DNA of 64,000 nt, from assembly GCF_004923255.1 (NCBI RefSeq), contig NZ_QYRT01000002.1:1-64000 (forward strand), given 5' to 3'. The stretch is from Subtercola vilae (GTDB taxonomy: Bacteria; Actinomycetota; Actinomycetes; Actinomycetales; Microbacteriaceae). The translations under genes and the position numbers were made by a program. Below are positions 42,041-50,167 of the stretch, piece by piece; the first letter of the stretch is position 1, and each line of letters begins with the position of its first letter. A model generated the notes under the pieces. It worked only from the letters and a program-made list of their open reading frames with translations. It did not search any database and had not been told where the DNA came from.

Positions 42041-43192
42041 TCAGATATCTTTCGCGTTGAAGAAATCGAGTGTGGGTGACGAGGGGTCGCCGCCGAACTG
42101 GCAGATCCAGATTGTGCCTGTCGGCATTGGCTCTGCGGGCGTTGCGAAACTGACATAGACCTCCGGCACACCGCTCGGCGTCAGGTGAACGAAGCGTGCT
42201 TCATACTCGCTCGTTGTGACGGAGCCCGGGAATTCGTCGTGGCCACGGGCGACGCAAAGGTTCCACAGAGTTCGGGCGTCGTATCCGTCGATGAAATCGG
42301 GGGCGGGCTCGCTGACGGCCGGGGGATCGTCAGAAACGGTGGGGGTCGGTGTGGGTGTCGGTGTTGGGGTCGGTCTGGCGGGAGTGGGTGTCGTGGTGGC
42401 GACGGGAATCTGTGGTGCGGTGAAGGGGTTGGGGATGGCTCCGGTGGCCAGTGCGGCGCCCGCTGAGCCGACGACGAGCAGGCTGACGAGCGCGATGGTG
42501 ATTGCGGCTGTGCGGCTGTGAGGTCGTCGGGCGGGTGTCTGTTGGTTCATGGTTTCGTCGGCCCGCCGCAGAATATTTGTTTTCATCGTGGTGAGCATGC
42601 GGGTGAGGTCGTCACCGCTGGGGGGGCAGTTCTCATTGTCGGTCACCGCCTTTTTCAGTCGTGCGCGGGTTCTGGAGACCCGTTTCTTGACGGCATCGAC
42701 GCTGATGCCGATCTGCTCGGCGGCCTCGGAGTAGGGTCGCCCTTCGATGAGGCAGAGTTCGCAGATGCGCCTGTCGACGGGGTCGAGTTGTTCGATTTCG
42801 TCGAGTACCCAGCGCAGTTGTTCGCGAGCTTCGTCGTTCGCCCGGGGGTCTGTTCTTGGGTCCGCGCGGAGTTCGTCTGATAGTTCGTCGGTACGGTGTT
42901 TTTTGTGTCTTCGGCGGAGGTTGAGACCGTGGTTGCGGCAGGTGACGAGCAGCCAGGGGAGTAGCGATGAGTCGGGCAGCACGATGGTGTCGCTCTTCAG
43001 CCAGACGGTGACGAAGGTGTCTTGAACGAGTTCTTCGACATCCATCTTCGTGTCGGCGATCGCCCACGCGTAGCGGGTGACGGTTGGTGCATATCGGTCG
43101 AACAGCGCGGCGAGCGCTTCGGAATCGCCGATGACCAGTCGCGCGAGCAGCTCGCTGTCGGCATCGGTGTCGGTGTTGTTTTGTTGGCTCAT
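42041..43192 (-). CDS. ECF-type sigma factor with C-terminal transmembrane/extracytoplasmic extension
   Basis: A 383-residue protein in which residues 1-182 form an ECF sigma factor. Region 2 holds ALFDRYAPTVTRYAW and VEELVQDTFVTVW; region 4 has LDPVDRRICELCLIEG and AEQIGISVDAVKKRVSRTR. A single membrane helix follows (about 228-248, ITIALVSLLVVGSAGAAL), then a Pro/Thr repeat (PTPTPTPTPTPT) and a roughly 100-residue outer domain with two cysteines. No separate anti-sigma gene lies next to it, so the tail may serve as the sensor. A GAGGGGG site precedes the ATG at 43192. Confidence 0.83.
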   Translation of the reverse strand: MSQQNNTDTDADSELLARLVIGDSEALAALFDRYAPTVTRYAWAIADTKMDVEELVQDTFVTVWLKSDTIVLPDSSLLPWLLVTCRNHGLNLRRRHKKHRTDELSDELRADPRTDPRANDEAREQLRWVLDEIEQLDPVDRRICELCLIEGRPYSEAAEQIGISVDAVKKRVSRTRARLKKAVTDNENCPPSGDDLTRMLTTMKTNILRRADETMNQQTPARRPHSRTAAITIALVSLLVVGSAGAALATGAIPNPFTAPQIPVATTTPTPARPTPTPTPTPTPTVSDDPPAVSEPAPDFIDGYDARTLWNLCVARGHDEFPGSVTTSEYEARFVHLTPSGVPEVYVSFATPAEPMPTGTIWICQFGGDPSSPTLDFFNAKDI

Positions 43193-43259
43193 ATGCGCAT
43201 CCCCCTCACTATAGAAGTGTCAGGAAACAGTAAAAGGTGACCGGGCGAGGGATTCTCGT

Positions 43260-45164
43260 TCAGCCGGGCGCGAGCACGTTGATATGGTCTCCGGTGACTA
43301 ATATCATTGAGGGATCGGCTTCGCCGAGTTGCCCGCCTCGTGCCACGGAAACGGGAATGTGGCCGCGCGGCCAGGTGAGCGAGCCGAGGGTTCTGCCAAC
43401 GTCGTCGGATTCGGCTGAAATGCTGACTTCGAGTACGTGAAAACCTCGGAGATTTGATGATGGTGCTGCGGAGCGAACGCTGTCTCCTGACCGTGCAGTC
43501 AGTTCTCGGGCGACGGAGGCCACGATGCTGTGAGTGCTGACCCACCCCAGAATGGTTGTGGCGTCTTCTGAGAGTACGGGCAGCCCGGTGTGTGGGTAGG
43601 CCTCGAGCTGACGGAGCACGTCGGGCAGGGGTTCTGTTTCGAAGACAGACTGAGGTGTGCGTGACACTACGAAGGTTCCGGGCAGAGGCACATCGGGATC
43701 GGATGCACGATCTGGCGTGTCGTGCGTTCGAATCTCCGTGGGGGAGGGGAGCCGGCGCATGGTGTTCTTGGCCGTCAGATCGCTGAATGCGCGCCACGGT
43801 GCTGCGCGATCGAGGTCTTGTCCGCGGCGGATGAGTTTGGTCGTGTAGATCGTGCCGTAGCTAATGCCCCGGGAGAGCGCAGTCGAGATACCGACGGTGA
43901 GCATGACGGGGAGGGTGAGAGTGAAGTCGCCGGTCAACTCGACCACGCTTGCGAGCGAGGTCAGAGGCGCGCGAGTCGCGGAGCTGAAGACGGCTGCCAT
44001 CCCGATCGCCGCATACAGAGCGGGGTCGCCGGCAGCGGGGCCGAAGAGGTGGTCAGCGACGATGCCGAACGCCGTGCCTGTCATCAGCCCGATGAAGAGG
44101 GACGGTGCAAAGATGCCCCCGGAGCCCCCGATTCCCAGCGTGAGGCTTGTGGCGAGCACTTTACCCGCGGCGAGAATGAGTAGGAACCAGAGGGAGTAGT
44201 CGCCGGCGACAGCATTGAACATGACGGGGTAACCGACGCCGAACAACTGCGGCACGCCGAGCAGGAGCAGACCAAGAAAAATGCCTCCGACAGCCGGGCG
44301 TGCCCACTCGGGGCGCCCTCGCCACAGTCGGTCGCAGAGGTCTTCGATGGCGTAGAGGGCCTTCGTGAAACCGATTCCGATGAGGGCGGCGATGACGGCG
44401 AGTACCGCTACGAGCAGGTAGTTCTTCGGGGTGCCCAGTGCGAGTCCGTGAGGGAAGTCGGCCAGAAAGGGGGAGTTGCCGAGAAATTGGATCGCAACGG
44501 CGTCGGCCACCATAGCAGAGAGCATCACTGCGAAGAGGGAGTCGACCGAAATCTCGCGAATGATGATTTCGACAACGAAGAAGACCCCAGTGATGGGTGC
44601 GTTGAATGTGGCCGCGATACCGCCTGCTGCCCCGCAAGCGACAAGGATGCGCATGCGATGCTCAGGCATCCTGAGCCACTGGCCGAGGCTCGACGCCATG
44701 GCCGATCCGATCTGCACAATCGGTCCTTCGCGTCCGACAGATCCGCCGGTTCCGATCGTGAGAGCAGACGCGAAAGCTTTGACGATAGCGACCTGTGGCC
44801 GGATACGACCGCCGTTCACGGCGACGGCGACCATCACCTCCGGAACACCGTGGCCACGCGCCTCGCGGGCGAAGAAGTAGACCAGCGGCCCGTACAGCAA
44901 CCCGCCGATGACGGGAATGACGACATAGAAACTCAGCCCCAACCACGGCAGATGCGAGCTCGTGACCCAACCGTCTTGGCCGAATTCGACCTGGCCGGTG
45001 AATAGCCACGTCACCGCGTACACAAGGTAACGAAACGCGACGGCTCCGAGCCCCGCCCCGACTCCGACGATGAGCGCGAGGGTGAGCAGCCCGAACCGCG
45101 AACCACGCAGCCAGGCTCGCGCCCCTCTGAGCGCACTGCGAACCTCCCGCTTTTTCTCGAACAT
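43260..45164 (-). CDS. ClC-family chloride channel/transporter with CBS and C-terminal regulatory domains
   Basis: About 634 residues. The membrane part has the ClC filter segments ARGHGVPEVMVAV, TGGSVGREGPIVQIG with the gating Glu, and GIGGSGGIFAPSLF. The sequence after about residue 470 contains a CBS-like part (LPDVLRQLEAYPHTGLPVL) and a TrkA-C-like end (GDHINVLAPG). ClC proteins move chloride through channels or exchange it for protons. The ATG at 45164 is chosen over a TTG five codons upstream; neither has a strong ribosome site. It is divergent from the MarR gene, with operator-like palindromes between them. Confidence 0.92.
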   Translation of the reverse strand: MFEKKREVRSALRGARAWLRGSRFGLLTLALIVGVGAGLGAVAFRYLVYAVTWLFTGQVEFGQDGWVTSSHLPWLGLSFYVVIPVIGGLLYGPLVYFFAREARGHGVPEVMVAVAVNGGRIRPQVAIVKAFASALTIGTGGSVGREGPIVQIGSAMASSLGQWLRMPEHRMRILVACGAAGGIAATFNAPITGVFFVVEIIIREISVDSLFAVMLSAMVADAVAIQFLGNSPFLADFPHGLALGTPKNYLLVAVLAVIAALIGIGFTKALYAIEDLCDRLWRGRPEWARPAVGGIFLGLLLLGVPQLFGVGYPVMFNAVAGDYSLWFLLILAAGKVLATSLTLGIGGSGGIFAPSLFIGLMTGTAFGIVADHLFGPAAGDPALYAAIGMAAVFSSATRAPLTSLASVVELTGDFTLTLPVMLTVGISTALSRGISYGTIYTTKLIRRGQDLDRAAPWRAFSDLTAKNTMRRLPSPTEIRTHDTPDRASDPDVPLPGTFVVSRTPQSVFETEPLPDVLRQLEAYPHTGLPVLSEDATTILGWVSTHSIVASVARELTARSGDSVRSAAPSSNLRGFHVLEVSISAESDDVGRTLGSLTWPRGHIPVSVARGGQLGEADPSMILVTGDHINVLAPG

Positions 45165-45236
45165 AGGTTCTGGCAACACCGTCTTCCAGCTTTCTCATCA
45201 TCGACTGCGGATGTGCGCCACCGTGTGGCAAATTAT

Positions 45237-45280
45237 TTGCAGACATGCAACTATTGCACAGATGCATATTTCAGATGCAT
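45237..45280. promoter_or_regulatory. Palindromes between the ClC and MarR genes
   Basis: TTGCA-GACA-TGCAA (45237-45250) is a perfect inverted repeat. ATGCAT occurs at 45262-45267 and again at 45275-45280. They lie about 25-70 nt upstream of the MarR gene and are suitable for a MarR dimer. They could control either gene. Confidence 0.5.
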
Positions 45281-45304
45281 CACCCTGAGAGTGAGAAGAA
45301 CTCC

Positions 45305-45781
45305 ATGACTGAAGCGGCGCTTGTCGCGCACCTGGACTCCACGAGCGCGACCCTGACGGCATCCCGGGCACTTCTCGGCGTTGTCGCGCGATCGGTGGCG
45401 AGCGCACTCGAAGTGGTGACGTTGCCGCAGTTTCGGGTGCTCGTTCTGTTGTCGGCAAGCGGACCGACGCGCGTTGGAACTCTGGCTGACCAGATGACCA
45501 CACTCGCGTCAACCTTCACCCGCTCTCTCGATCGAATGGAAGTCGCGGGCTGGATCACTCGCATTCCTGGCCCCGGTGATCGACGAGCGGTTCTCGTTGA
45601 GCTCACCGACAAGGGGAGTCAGCTGGTCTCCGACGTGACAACGCGCAGAGAACAAGAGATTCAGAAGATTCTGGCGGCTCTCTCCGATGAAGATCGGGTC
45701 GCCCTGGTGCGAGCCTTCACGCTGTTTGCCACCGCGGCGGCAGAGCCGAGTGTTGAAGATCTGCTGACCCTTGGTCTGTGA
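45305..45781 (+). CDS. MarR-family transcriptional regulator
   Basis: A 158-residue winged-helix regulator. The DNA-binding part reads LADQMTTLASTFTRSLDRMEVAGWITRIPGPGDRRAVLVELTDKG, typical of MarR with the beta-wing DRR. Ligand unknown; no reactive Cys is visible. I chose the ATG at 45305 with GAGAAG upstream, rather than the ATG at 45245, because the latter overlaps the palindromes. The stop is close to the CtaG gene, so it could be in the same transcript. It is divergent from the ClC gene. Confidence 0.88.
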   Translation: MTEAALVAHLDSTSATLTASRALLGVVARSVASALEVVTLPQFRVLVLLSASGPTRVGTLADQMTTLASTFTRSLDRMEVAGWITRIPGPGDRRAVLVELTDKGSQLVSDVTTRREQEIQKILAALSDEDRVALVRAFTLFATAAAEPSVEDLLTLGL

Positions 45782-45818
45782 GCTGGTCGCCGCCAGCACC
45801 GAACCTTCTCTGCGTGCG

Positions 45819-46814
45819 ATGGGTGGGGCGATGTGGATGCCCACCGCGCCGCCGACCGCACTGAATCTGTTCGCTCTGCACCTTCAACCGGTGCCGCTGT
45901 TCCCCGCCTTCGCCGTCATTCTGCTTGTGGGCTACCTGTTCGGGGTCTTCTGGCTCCGGCGGCGCGGCGACCGCTGGCCGATTAGTCGCATTGTGTGGTG
46001 GGTCGCGGGTGTAGCGACCCTGCTGCTGATGACCGCGACGGGAATCGACGGCTACGGAATGGAGCTGTTCAGCGTGCACATGCTTCAGCACATGGTGATC
46101 AACATGCTCATTCCCATTCTGCTGGTGCTCGGAGCACCGATCACTCTGCTGCTTCGAGCTCTGCCTGCCCGCCATGGTTCTGGGCGAAGCGCACGCGCCA
46201 TGATTCTGCGCGTGCTGCACAGCGCGCCGGCGCGCCTTGTGACGCATCCTGTTGTGGCTCTGCTGCTCTTCCTGGTCAGTCTGTACGCGCTGTATTTGCC
46301 CCCTGCATTCGACTACCTCATGGGCACGATGTGGGGCCACAATCTGATGCTTGCGCACTTTCTTGCGATCGGGTGCCTCTATTTCTGGGGTGTCGTAGGC
46401 GTTGACCCGAGCCCGCGCAACAGTGGCCGTGGCCTTCACCAGCTGAGCAAGCCTGCGCTGAGGGTCATCGAGCTGGCCGCGACGGTTCCGTTCCATGCGT
46501 TCTTCGGGGTTGTGGTGATGATGTCGACCGTGCTCATTGTGCGTTCGTATGCCGGCACGATGCCGGGGTGGAACATCACTCCACTCGGCGATCAGCAGGT
46601 CGGTGGCGGAATCGCCTGGGGGTTCACCGAGTTGCCGACGCTCGTCGTTCTCGGTGTTCTGTTCTGGCAGTGGCAGAAGGCAGACTCGCGCCAGAGTCGA
46701 GTGGCCGATCGCAAGGCGGCCCGGAATGGGGATGCCGAGCTGAACGACTACAACGCGCAGTTGGCGGCGCTGGCCGCTCGCGACCAGACCGGCACGAGAC
46801 CGGTCGGGCGATGA
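45819..46814 (+). CDS. ctaG: Cytochrome c oxidase assembly protein, CtaG (Caa3_CtaG) family
   Basis: A roughly 331-residue membrane protein with about seven helices. The motif SVHMLQHMVINMLIPILLVLGAP (first half of the protein) and MLAHFLAIGCLYFW are features of the actinobacterial/Bacillus CtaG family, required for insertion of copper or assembly of the haem-copper oxidase. Start is uncertain (ATG 45819, 45831 or 45837); GGGTGGGG precedes 45831. The gene is followed by ccdA with a 4-nt overlap, and then by the SCO-TlpA fusion. Confidence 0.87.
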   Translation: MGGAMWMPTAPPTALNLFALHLQPVPLFPAFAVILLVGYLFGVFWLRRRGDRWPISRIVWWVAGVATLLLMTATGIDGYGMELFSVHMLQHMVINMLIPILLVLGAPITLLLRALPARHGSGRSARAMILRVLHSAPARLVTHPVVALLLFLVSLYALYLPPAFDYLMGTMWGHNLMLAHFLAIGCLYFWGVVGVDPSPRNSGRGLHQLSKPALRVIELAATVPFHAFFGVVVMMSTVLIVRSYAGTMPGWNITPLGDQQVGGGIAWGFTELPTLVVLGVLFWQWQKADSRQSRVADRKAARNGDAELNDYNAQLAALAARDQTGTRPVGR

Positions 46815-47671
46815 GCTACACGGTCGTCGGATACGCCTTCGCCCTCGGTCTCGTCGGTGTTCTGAACCCCTGCGGTTTTCCGCTGCTGCCGGCGTATCTC
46901 ACCCTGTTCGTCACCCGCGAGCGCGTGCGCTGGCCCCAACGGCTCATGCGGGGTCTCGGAGCAGGCCTCTGCATGACTGCCGGTTTTCTCCTCGTGTTCA
47001 CCATCGTGGGACTGGTGACGGCATCGGCGGTCAGTGTTGTGCTCGCCTGCGTACCGTGGCTGATGATCGCCGTCGGTGGGGCTCTCGTCGTCGTCGGCGT
47101 CATCACCGTGACGGGGCGTTCCGTTGCCGTTCACCTTCCGTCGCTGGCCTTCCGCTCCGGAACCGGTGTGCCGGCCATCCTCGGTTTCGGCGCAAGCTAC
47201 GCTGTGGGCTCGCTCAGCTGTTCCCTCCCACTCTTTCTCGCCGGGGTCTTCGGCGCCTTTGTGCGAGGGTCGTTCGTGAACGGCTTGTCTGCGTTCGTCG
47301 CCTACGGCCTCGGTATGGGCGTCTTCGTCACAACCCTGAGCATCGTGGCGGCGTTCGCCGGCGGCAACGCGGTGCGGGTGCTGCGGCCCCTGACACGCAT
47401 TCTGTCGCCGTTGGCCGGAGCAGTGCTCGTCACGTCAGGCGGCTATCTCGTCTTCTATTGGCTTCATGACCTCATCGACCCGGCGATCGGCTCGGGTCTG
47501 ATAACGGCCGTGCAAACGGTTCAGAGCGCCATGGCCTCAGGGCTGGGCGCGGCTGCTCTTCCCGTCGGTGCGGGTCTCGGCTTTCTTGTCGTCGCGGCTC
47601 TCGCTCTCGTCACGATCCTTGCCGCACGCAGCGAATCCACAATTCCGAAAGGTGGCACGCCCGATGCCTGA
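46811..47671 (+). CDS. ccdA: CcdA-like cytochrome c biogenesis / thiol-disulphide membrane protein
   Basis: A 286-residue CcdA/DsbD-type protein with six to eight helices that passes reducing equivalents across the membrane. The two redox cysteines are in VLNPCGFPLLPAY near residue 20 and in GSLSCSLPLFLAG in the fourth helix. It starts at an ATGA overlap with ctaG and ends with an 8-nt overlap with the SCO-TlpA gene. It most likely reduces the SCO and TlpA thiols on the outer side. Confidence 0.9.
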   Translation: MSYTVVGYAFALGLVGVLNPCGFPLLPAYLTLFVTRERVRWPQRLMRGLGAGLCMTAGFLLVFTIVGLVTASAVSVVLACVPWLMIAVGGALVVVGVITVTGRSVAVHLPSLAFRSGTGVPAILGFGASYAVGSLSCSLPLFLAGVFGAFVRGSFVNGLSAFVAYGLGMGVFVTTLSIVAAFAGGNAVRVLRPLTRILSPLAGAVLVTSGGYLVFYWLHDLIDPAIGSGLITAVQTVQSAMASGLGAAALPVGAGLGFLVVAALALVTILAARSESTIPKGGTPDA

Positions 47672-48899
47672 CAAGGCAGAAGAAGACGAAACGCACGATC
47701 GCGACACGGGTGACCCGAGCATCCGGGTGCCTTCTGTCACCACCAAGCGGCGAGGCTCGGTCTGGATGCTCTGGCTGACCGGTGCCGTCACGGTCGCTGT
47801 AGCTGTGGCACTCGTCATCGTCTACGGTTCAGCACAGGCGCAGCCGGCGAGTGCCGATGTCATGCCCGGCATCACGCAGGCCACCGCTGACCTCTTGCAA
47901 CTCGACGGCACCGATCAACCAGGCGTAGCCGCCCCTGCATTCTCGCTCACCGACCAGAACGGCGCCCCGATGACGCTGAACCAGTTTCAGGGCCGCTCGG
48001 TGGTGCTCACCTTCAACGACGATCAGTGCACTGACCTCTGCACTCTGCTCGCCGAAGACGTACTCGCCGCGAATACCGATCTCGGTGCGGCACAGAACAC
48101 TGTTGCGTTCGTTTCTCTCAATGCCAACCCGTATTTCCCGGCTCCGGCCACGGTGAAACAGTGGAGTGATCAGCAGGGCCTCGGCAACACCGCCAACTGG
48201 TATTTCGGTACGGGCACGCCTGGGGTGCTCTCTGCGGTGGCTGCAGCATACGGCGTGCCCATTCAGCTCGACCCTGCTGACAGGACCGTTCAGCACGGCA
48301 CGGAGATCTTCTTCATCGACCCCTCTGGCAATGAGACGCGGCTGGGGGAGTTCGGCACAGAATCTGCTGACACCGCGCCGTTCGCCTACGCGGTGGCCCG
48401 GGTCGCCGATGATCTTCTGCCGGCCGGGGAGCGCACGACCGTCTCGGGGCACGGTGTTCTGTCGGCGAATACCGACAATGCGGAGCTCGGGTCGACCCCG
48501 GCGCCTGTCGAACTGCCGAAGCTCAGCGACCCGTCAACCACCGTCTCCACGCGTGCAGACGACGGCAAATACACGGTCATCAACTTCTGGGGGAGTACCT
48601 GCACGGCCTGCGCCACTGAGATGCCCGCCCTCGAATCGGAATATCGTCTTCTCGGCGGCCGTGTTGCCTTTGTGGGGGTCGACGTCGACGACAAGACCGC
48701 GGCGGGAGGAGCCTTCACTCAGCGATTCGGTACGACCTACGACGTCGTCTCCGACGCCACCGGCGCGGTTGCCGGCCGATACGCGATTACGGGGCTGCCG
48801 TACACCGTCGTGCTGGATCCTGGCGGTCAGGTCGTGATTCGGCATCCGGGCGCATTCACTCAAGACCAGCTCGACTACCTGTTGCGCAGCCTCGGTTAG
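47664..48899 (+). CDS. SCO1/SenC domain fused to TlpA-like thioredoxin domain
   Basis: A 411-residue membrane-anchored double thioredoxin-fold protein. One N-terminal helix (about 33-55) is followed by a SCO/SenC domain with the copper motif QCTDLCTLL (C122, C126) and a candidate His at 211 (VQHGTEIFFID). From about residue 290 a TlpA/ResA-like domain has the redox motif STCTACATEMP (C313, C316). SCO delivers copper to CuA; TlpA keeps the site or SCO reduced. The fusion places both in one protein. The ATG at 47664 overlaps ccdA by 8 nt. Confidence 0.85.
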   Translation: MPDKAEEDETHDRDTGDPSIRVPSVTTKRRGSVWMLWLTGAVTVAVAVALVIVYGSAQAQPASADVMPGITQATADLLQLDGTDQPGVAAPAFSLTDQNGAPMTLNQFQGRSVVLTFNDDQCTDLCTLLAEDVLAANTDLGAAQNTVAFVSLNANPYFPAPATVKQWSDQQGLGNTANWYFGTGTPGVLSAVAAAYGVPIQLDPADRTVQHGTEIFFIDPSGNETRLGEFGTESADTAPFAYAVARVADDLLPAGERTTVSGHGVLSANTDNAELGSTPAPVELPKLSDPSTTVSTRADDGKYTVINFWGSTCTACATEMPALESEYRLLGGRVAFVGVDVDDKTAAGGAFTQRFGTTYDVVSDATGAVAGRYAITGLPYTVVLDPGGQVVIRHPGAFTQDQLDYLLRSLG

Positions 48900-48963
48900 C
48901 TCGTCGCGGTATTTTCACGAGTACTGAGAAGCGCGTTGACAACTGGTGCGGGCTAGCGGCGCA

Positions 48964-49417
48964 TCAGGATTTGTTTCCCGTAAGTACAAGCGTTCCGCCG
49001 AGGCCGATCATCATGGCGCCCCCGCCGGCGCTCATTCGAGCGAGACGATGGGGGTTGCGTGCAAACCAGTTGCGGGCGGTGCCTGCGGTGAAGGCCCATG
49101 CGCTGTCGCTCGCGAGGGCGATAACGAAGAAGACCAGTCCGAGGAGCGCCATCTGCAAAGGCACGGAGCCTATGTCGTAGGCAACGAACTGGGGGAGGAC
49201 CGCGACGAAGAAAACGATCGACTTGGGATTCGTGGCACCCACGGTGAAGCCTTCGCGGAGTAGTCGAACCAACTCCGGCCGACACCAGTGCGACGGCGGG
49301 CAGCATGCCGATGGCGTTGCCGAGCACGCTGAGGAATCCACCCCTCCGACCAAGCGAGAGCGATCGTCCGATGACGAAGAGCACACTCGGACCAGGGATG
49401 ACAATGAGTGCGGGCAT
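48964..49417 (-). pseudogene. Broken LysE/RhtB-family amino-acid exporter
   Basis: Two frames together show LysE homology. The N-terminal part, MPALIVIPGPSVLFVIGRSL to LVSAGVG, is in one frame. The C-terminal part, LLREGFTVGATNPKSIVFF to the end, is in another. They join near 49270. Roughly 55 family residues between them are missing, and the first dozen residues of the family are absent too. So there is an internal deletion with a frameshift, plus a lost start. LysE proteins export lysine or other amino acids; this copy should be non-functional. Codon use resembles its surroundings, suggesting decay in place. Confidence 0.75.
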
Positions 49418-49539
49418 CGAAGGCGACTTCCATTGCTTTGCCGCCGAAACACGTAGACCGGCTCGGTTCACTCCGGACGGTACGCGAGGGGCAGCTTTCC
49501 CGGTGCGACATAAAAGGCCCAAAAAATTTTGACTGTATG

Positions 49540-49569
49540 TTGCGTGCACCCGCTTTGTGGAGTTAATAT
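49540..49569 (+). promoter_or_regulatory. Promoter of hsp20
   Basis: TTGCGT (49540-49545) and TAATAT (49564-49569) with an 18-nt spacer. The predicted start falls just before or within the HAIR repeat that follows, consistent with repression of this promoter. Confidence 0.5.
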
Positions 49570-49577
49570 CTTTCGGA

Positions 49578-49600
49578 AGTTGAGTCATAGGGACTCAACT
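49578..49600. promoter_or_regulatory. HAIR element, HspR-type operator
   Basis: AGTTGAGT (49578-49585) and ACTCAACT (49593-49600) are perfect inverted repeats separated by 7 nt. The HspR consensus is CTTGAGT-N7-ACTCAAG; core and spacing match, with one outer base changed on each arm. It lies directly between the promoter and the hsp20 ribosome site (GGAAGGGG). Confidence 0.8.
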
Positions 49601-49622
49601 ACAAGGAAGGGGAATCCTCATT

Positions 49623-50054
49623 ATGGCAATGTCTTTTGATCCTTTCAGCGAATTGGACCGCCTCACCGGCAACCTGCTCCAGTTCCGCCCCGGTCCCCGG
49701 TTCATGCCTGTGGACCTTTATCGTGACGGCGACCGGTACGTACTGAACGCTGACCTCCCAGGGGTCGACCCGGGATCAGTCGACGTCGACGTTGATGGCC
49801 AGCTGCTCACGATCCGAGCTCAACGCAGCGGGGAGAGCCAGGACGGCGTGAAGTGGTTGGCCGAAGAGCGACCGCACGGTACCTACCTCCGACAGTTCAG
49901 CCTCGGCGAGGGTGTCGACTCCGAGCACATCTCGGCAAGCTACGACAATGGCGTGCTCTCCGTCGTGATGCCCGTCAGCGAGAAAGCGAAGCCGCGAAAG
50001 ATCCAGGTCAGCTCGGCTGAGCAGAGTGGGGATCGGAAAACCGTCAGCGTCTGA
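49623..50054 (+). CDS. Hsp20/alpha-crystallin small heat-shock protein
   Basis: A 143-residue small heat-shock chaperone that holds unfolded proteins for refolding. The alpha-crystallin domain has MPVDLYRDGDRYVLNADLPG, VDVDVDGQLLTIRA and the conserved SASYDNGVLSVVMP with the G-V-L motif. A short N-terminus and a C-terminal tail complete the usual length. GGAAGGGG lies just upstream of the ATG at 49623. A HAIR element between promoter and gene indicates control by the heat-shock repressor HspR. A strong terminator follows. Confidence 0.94.
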   Translation: MAMSFDPFSELDRLTGNLLQFRPGPRFMPVDLYRDGDRYVLNADLPGVDPGSVDVDVDGQLLTIRAQRSGESQDGVKWLAEERPHGTYLRQFSLGEGVDSEHISASYDNGVLSVVMPVSEKAKPRKIQVSSAEQSGDRKTVSV

Positions 50055-50110
50055 GAACCGGATGCCGGTGCATGACCAGGAGATCGCCTCCGCGAGCCAT
50101 ATGAATACAG

Positions 50111-50149
50111 AAAGGAGGGGGTGCGGGCCGTGCACGCACCCCCTCCTTT
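50111..50149. terminator. Strong hairpin terminator of hsp20, shared with the convergent SDR
   Basis: AAAGGAGGGGGTGCG (50111-50125) is fully complementary to CGCACCCCCTCCTTT (50135-50149), with a 9-nt loop. The A and T ends serve as tracts in either direction, so it probably terminates hsp20 and the minus-strand SDR gene. Confidence 0.7.
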
Positions 50150-50167
50150 GGTGCTCACGACCTGCGA

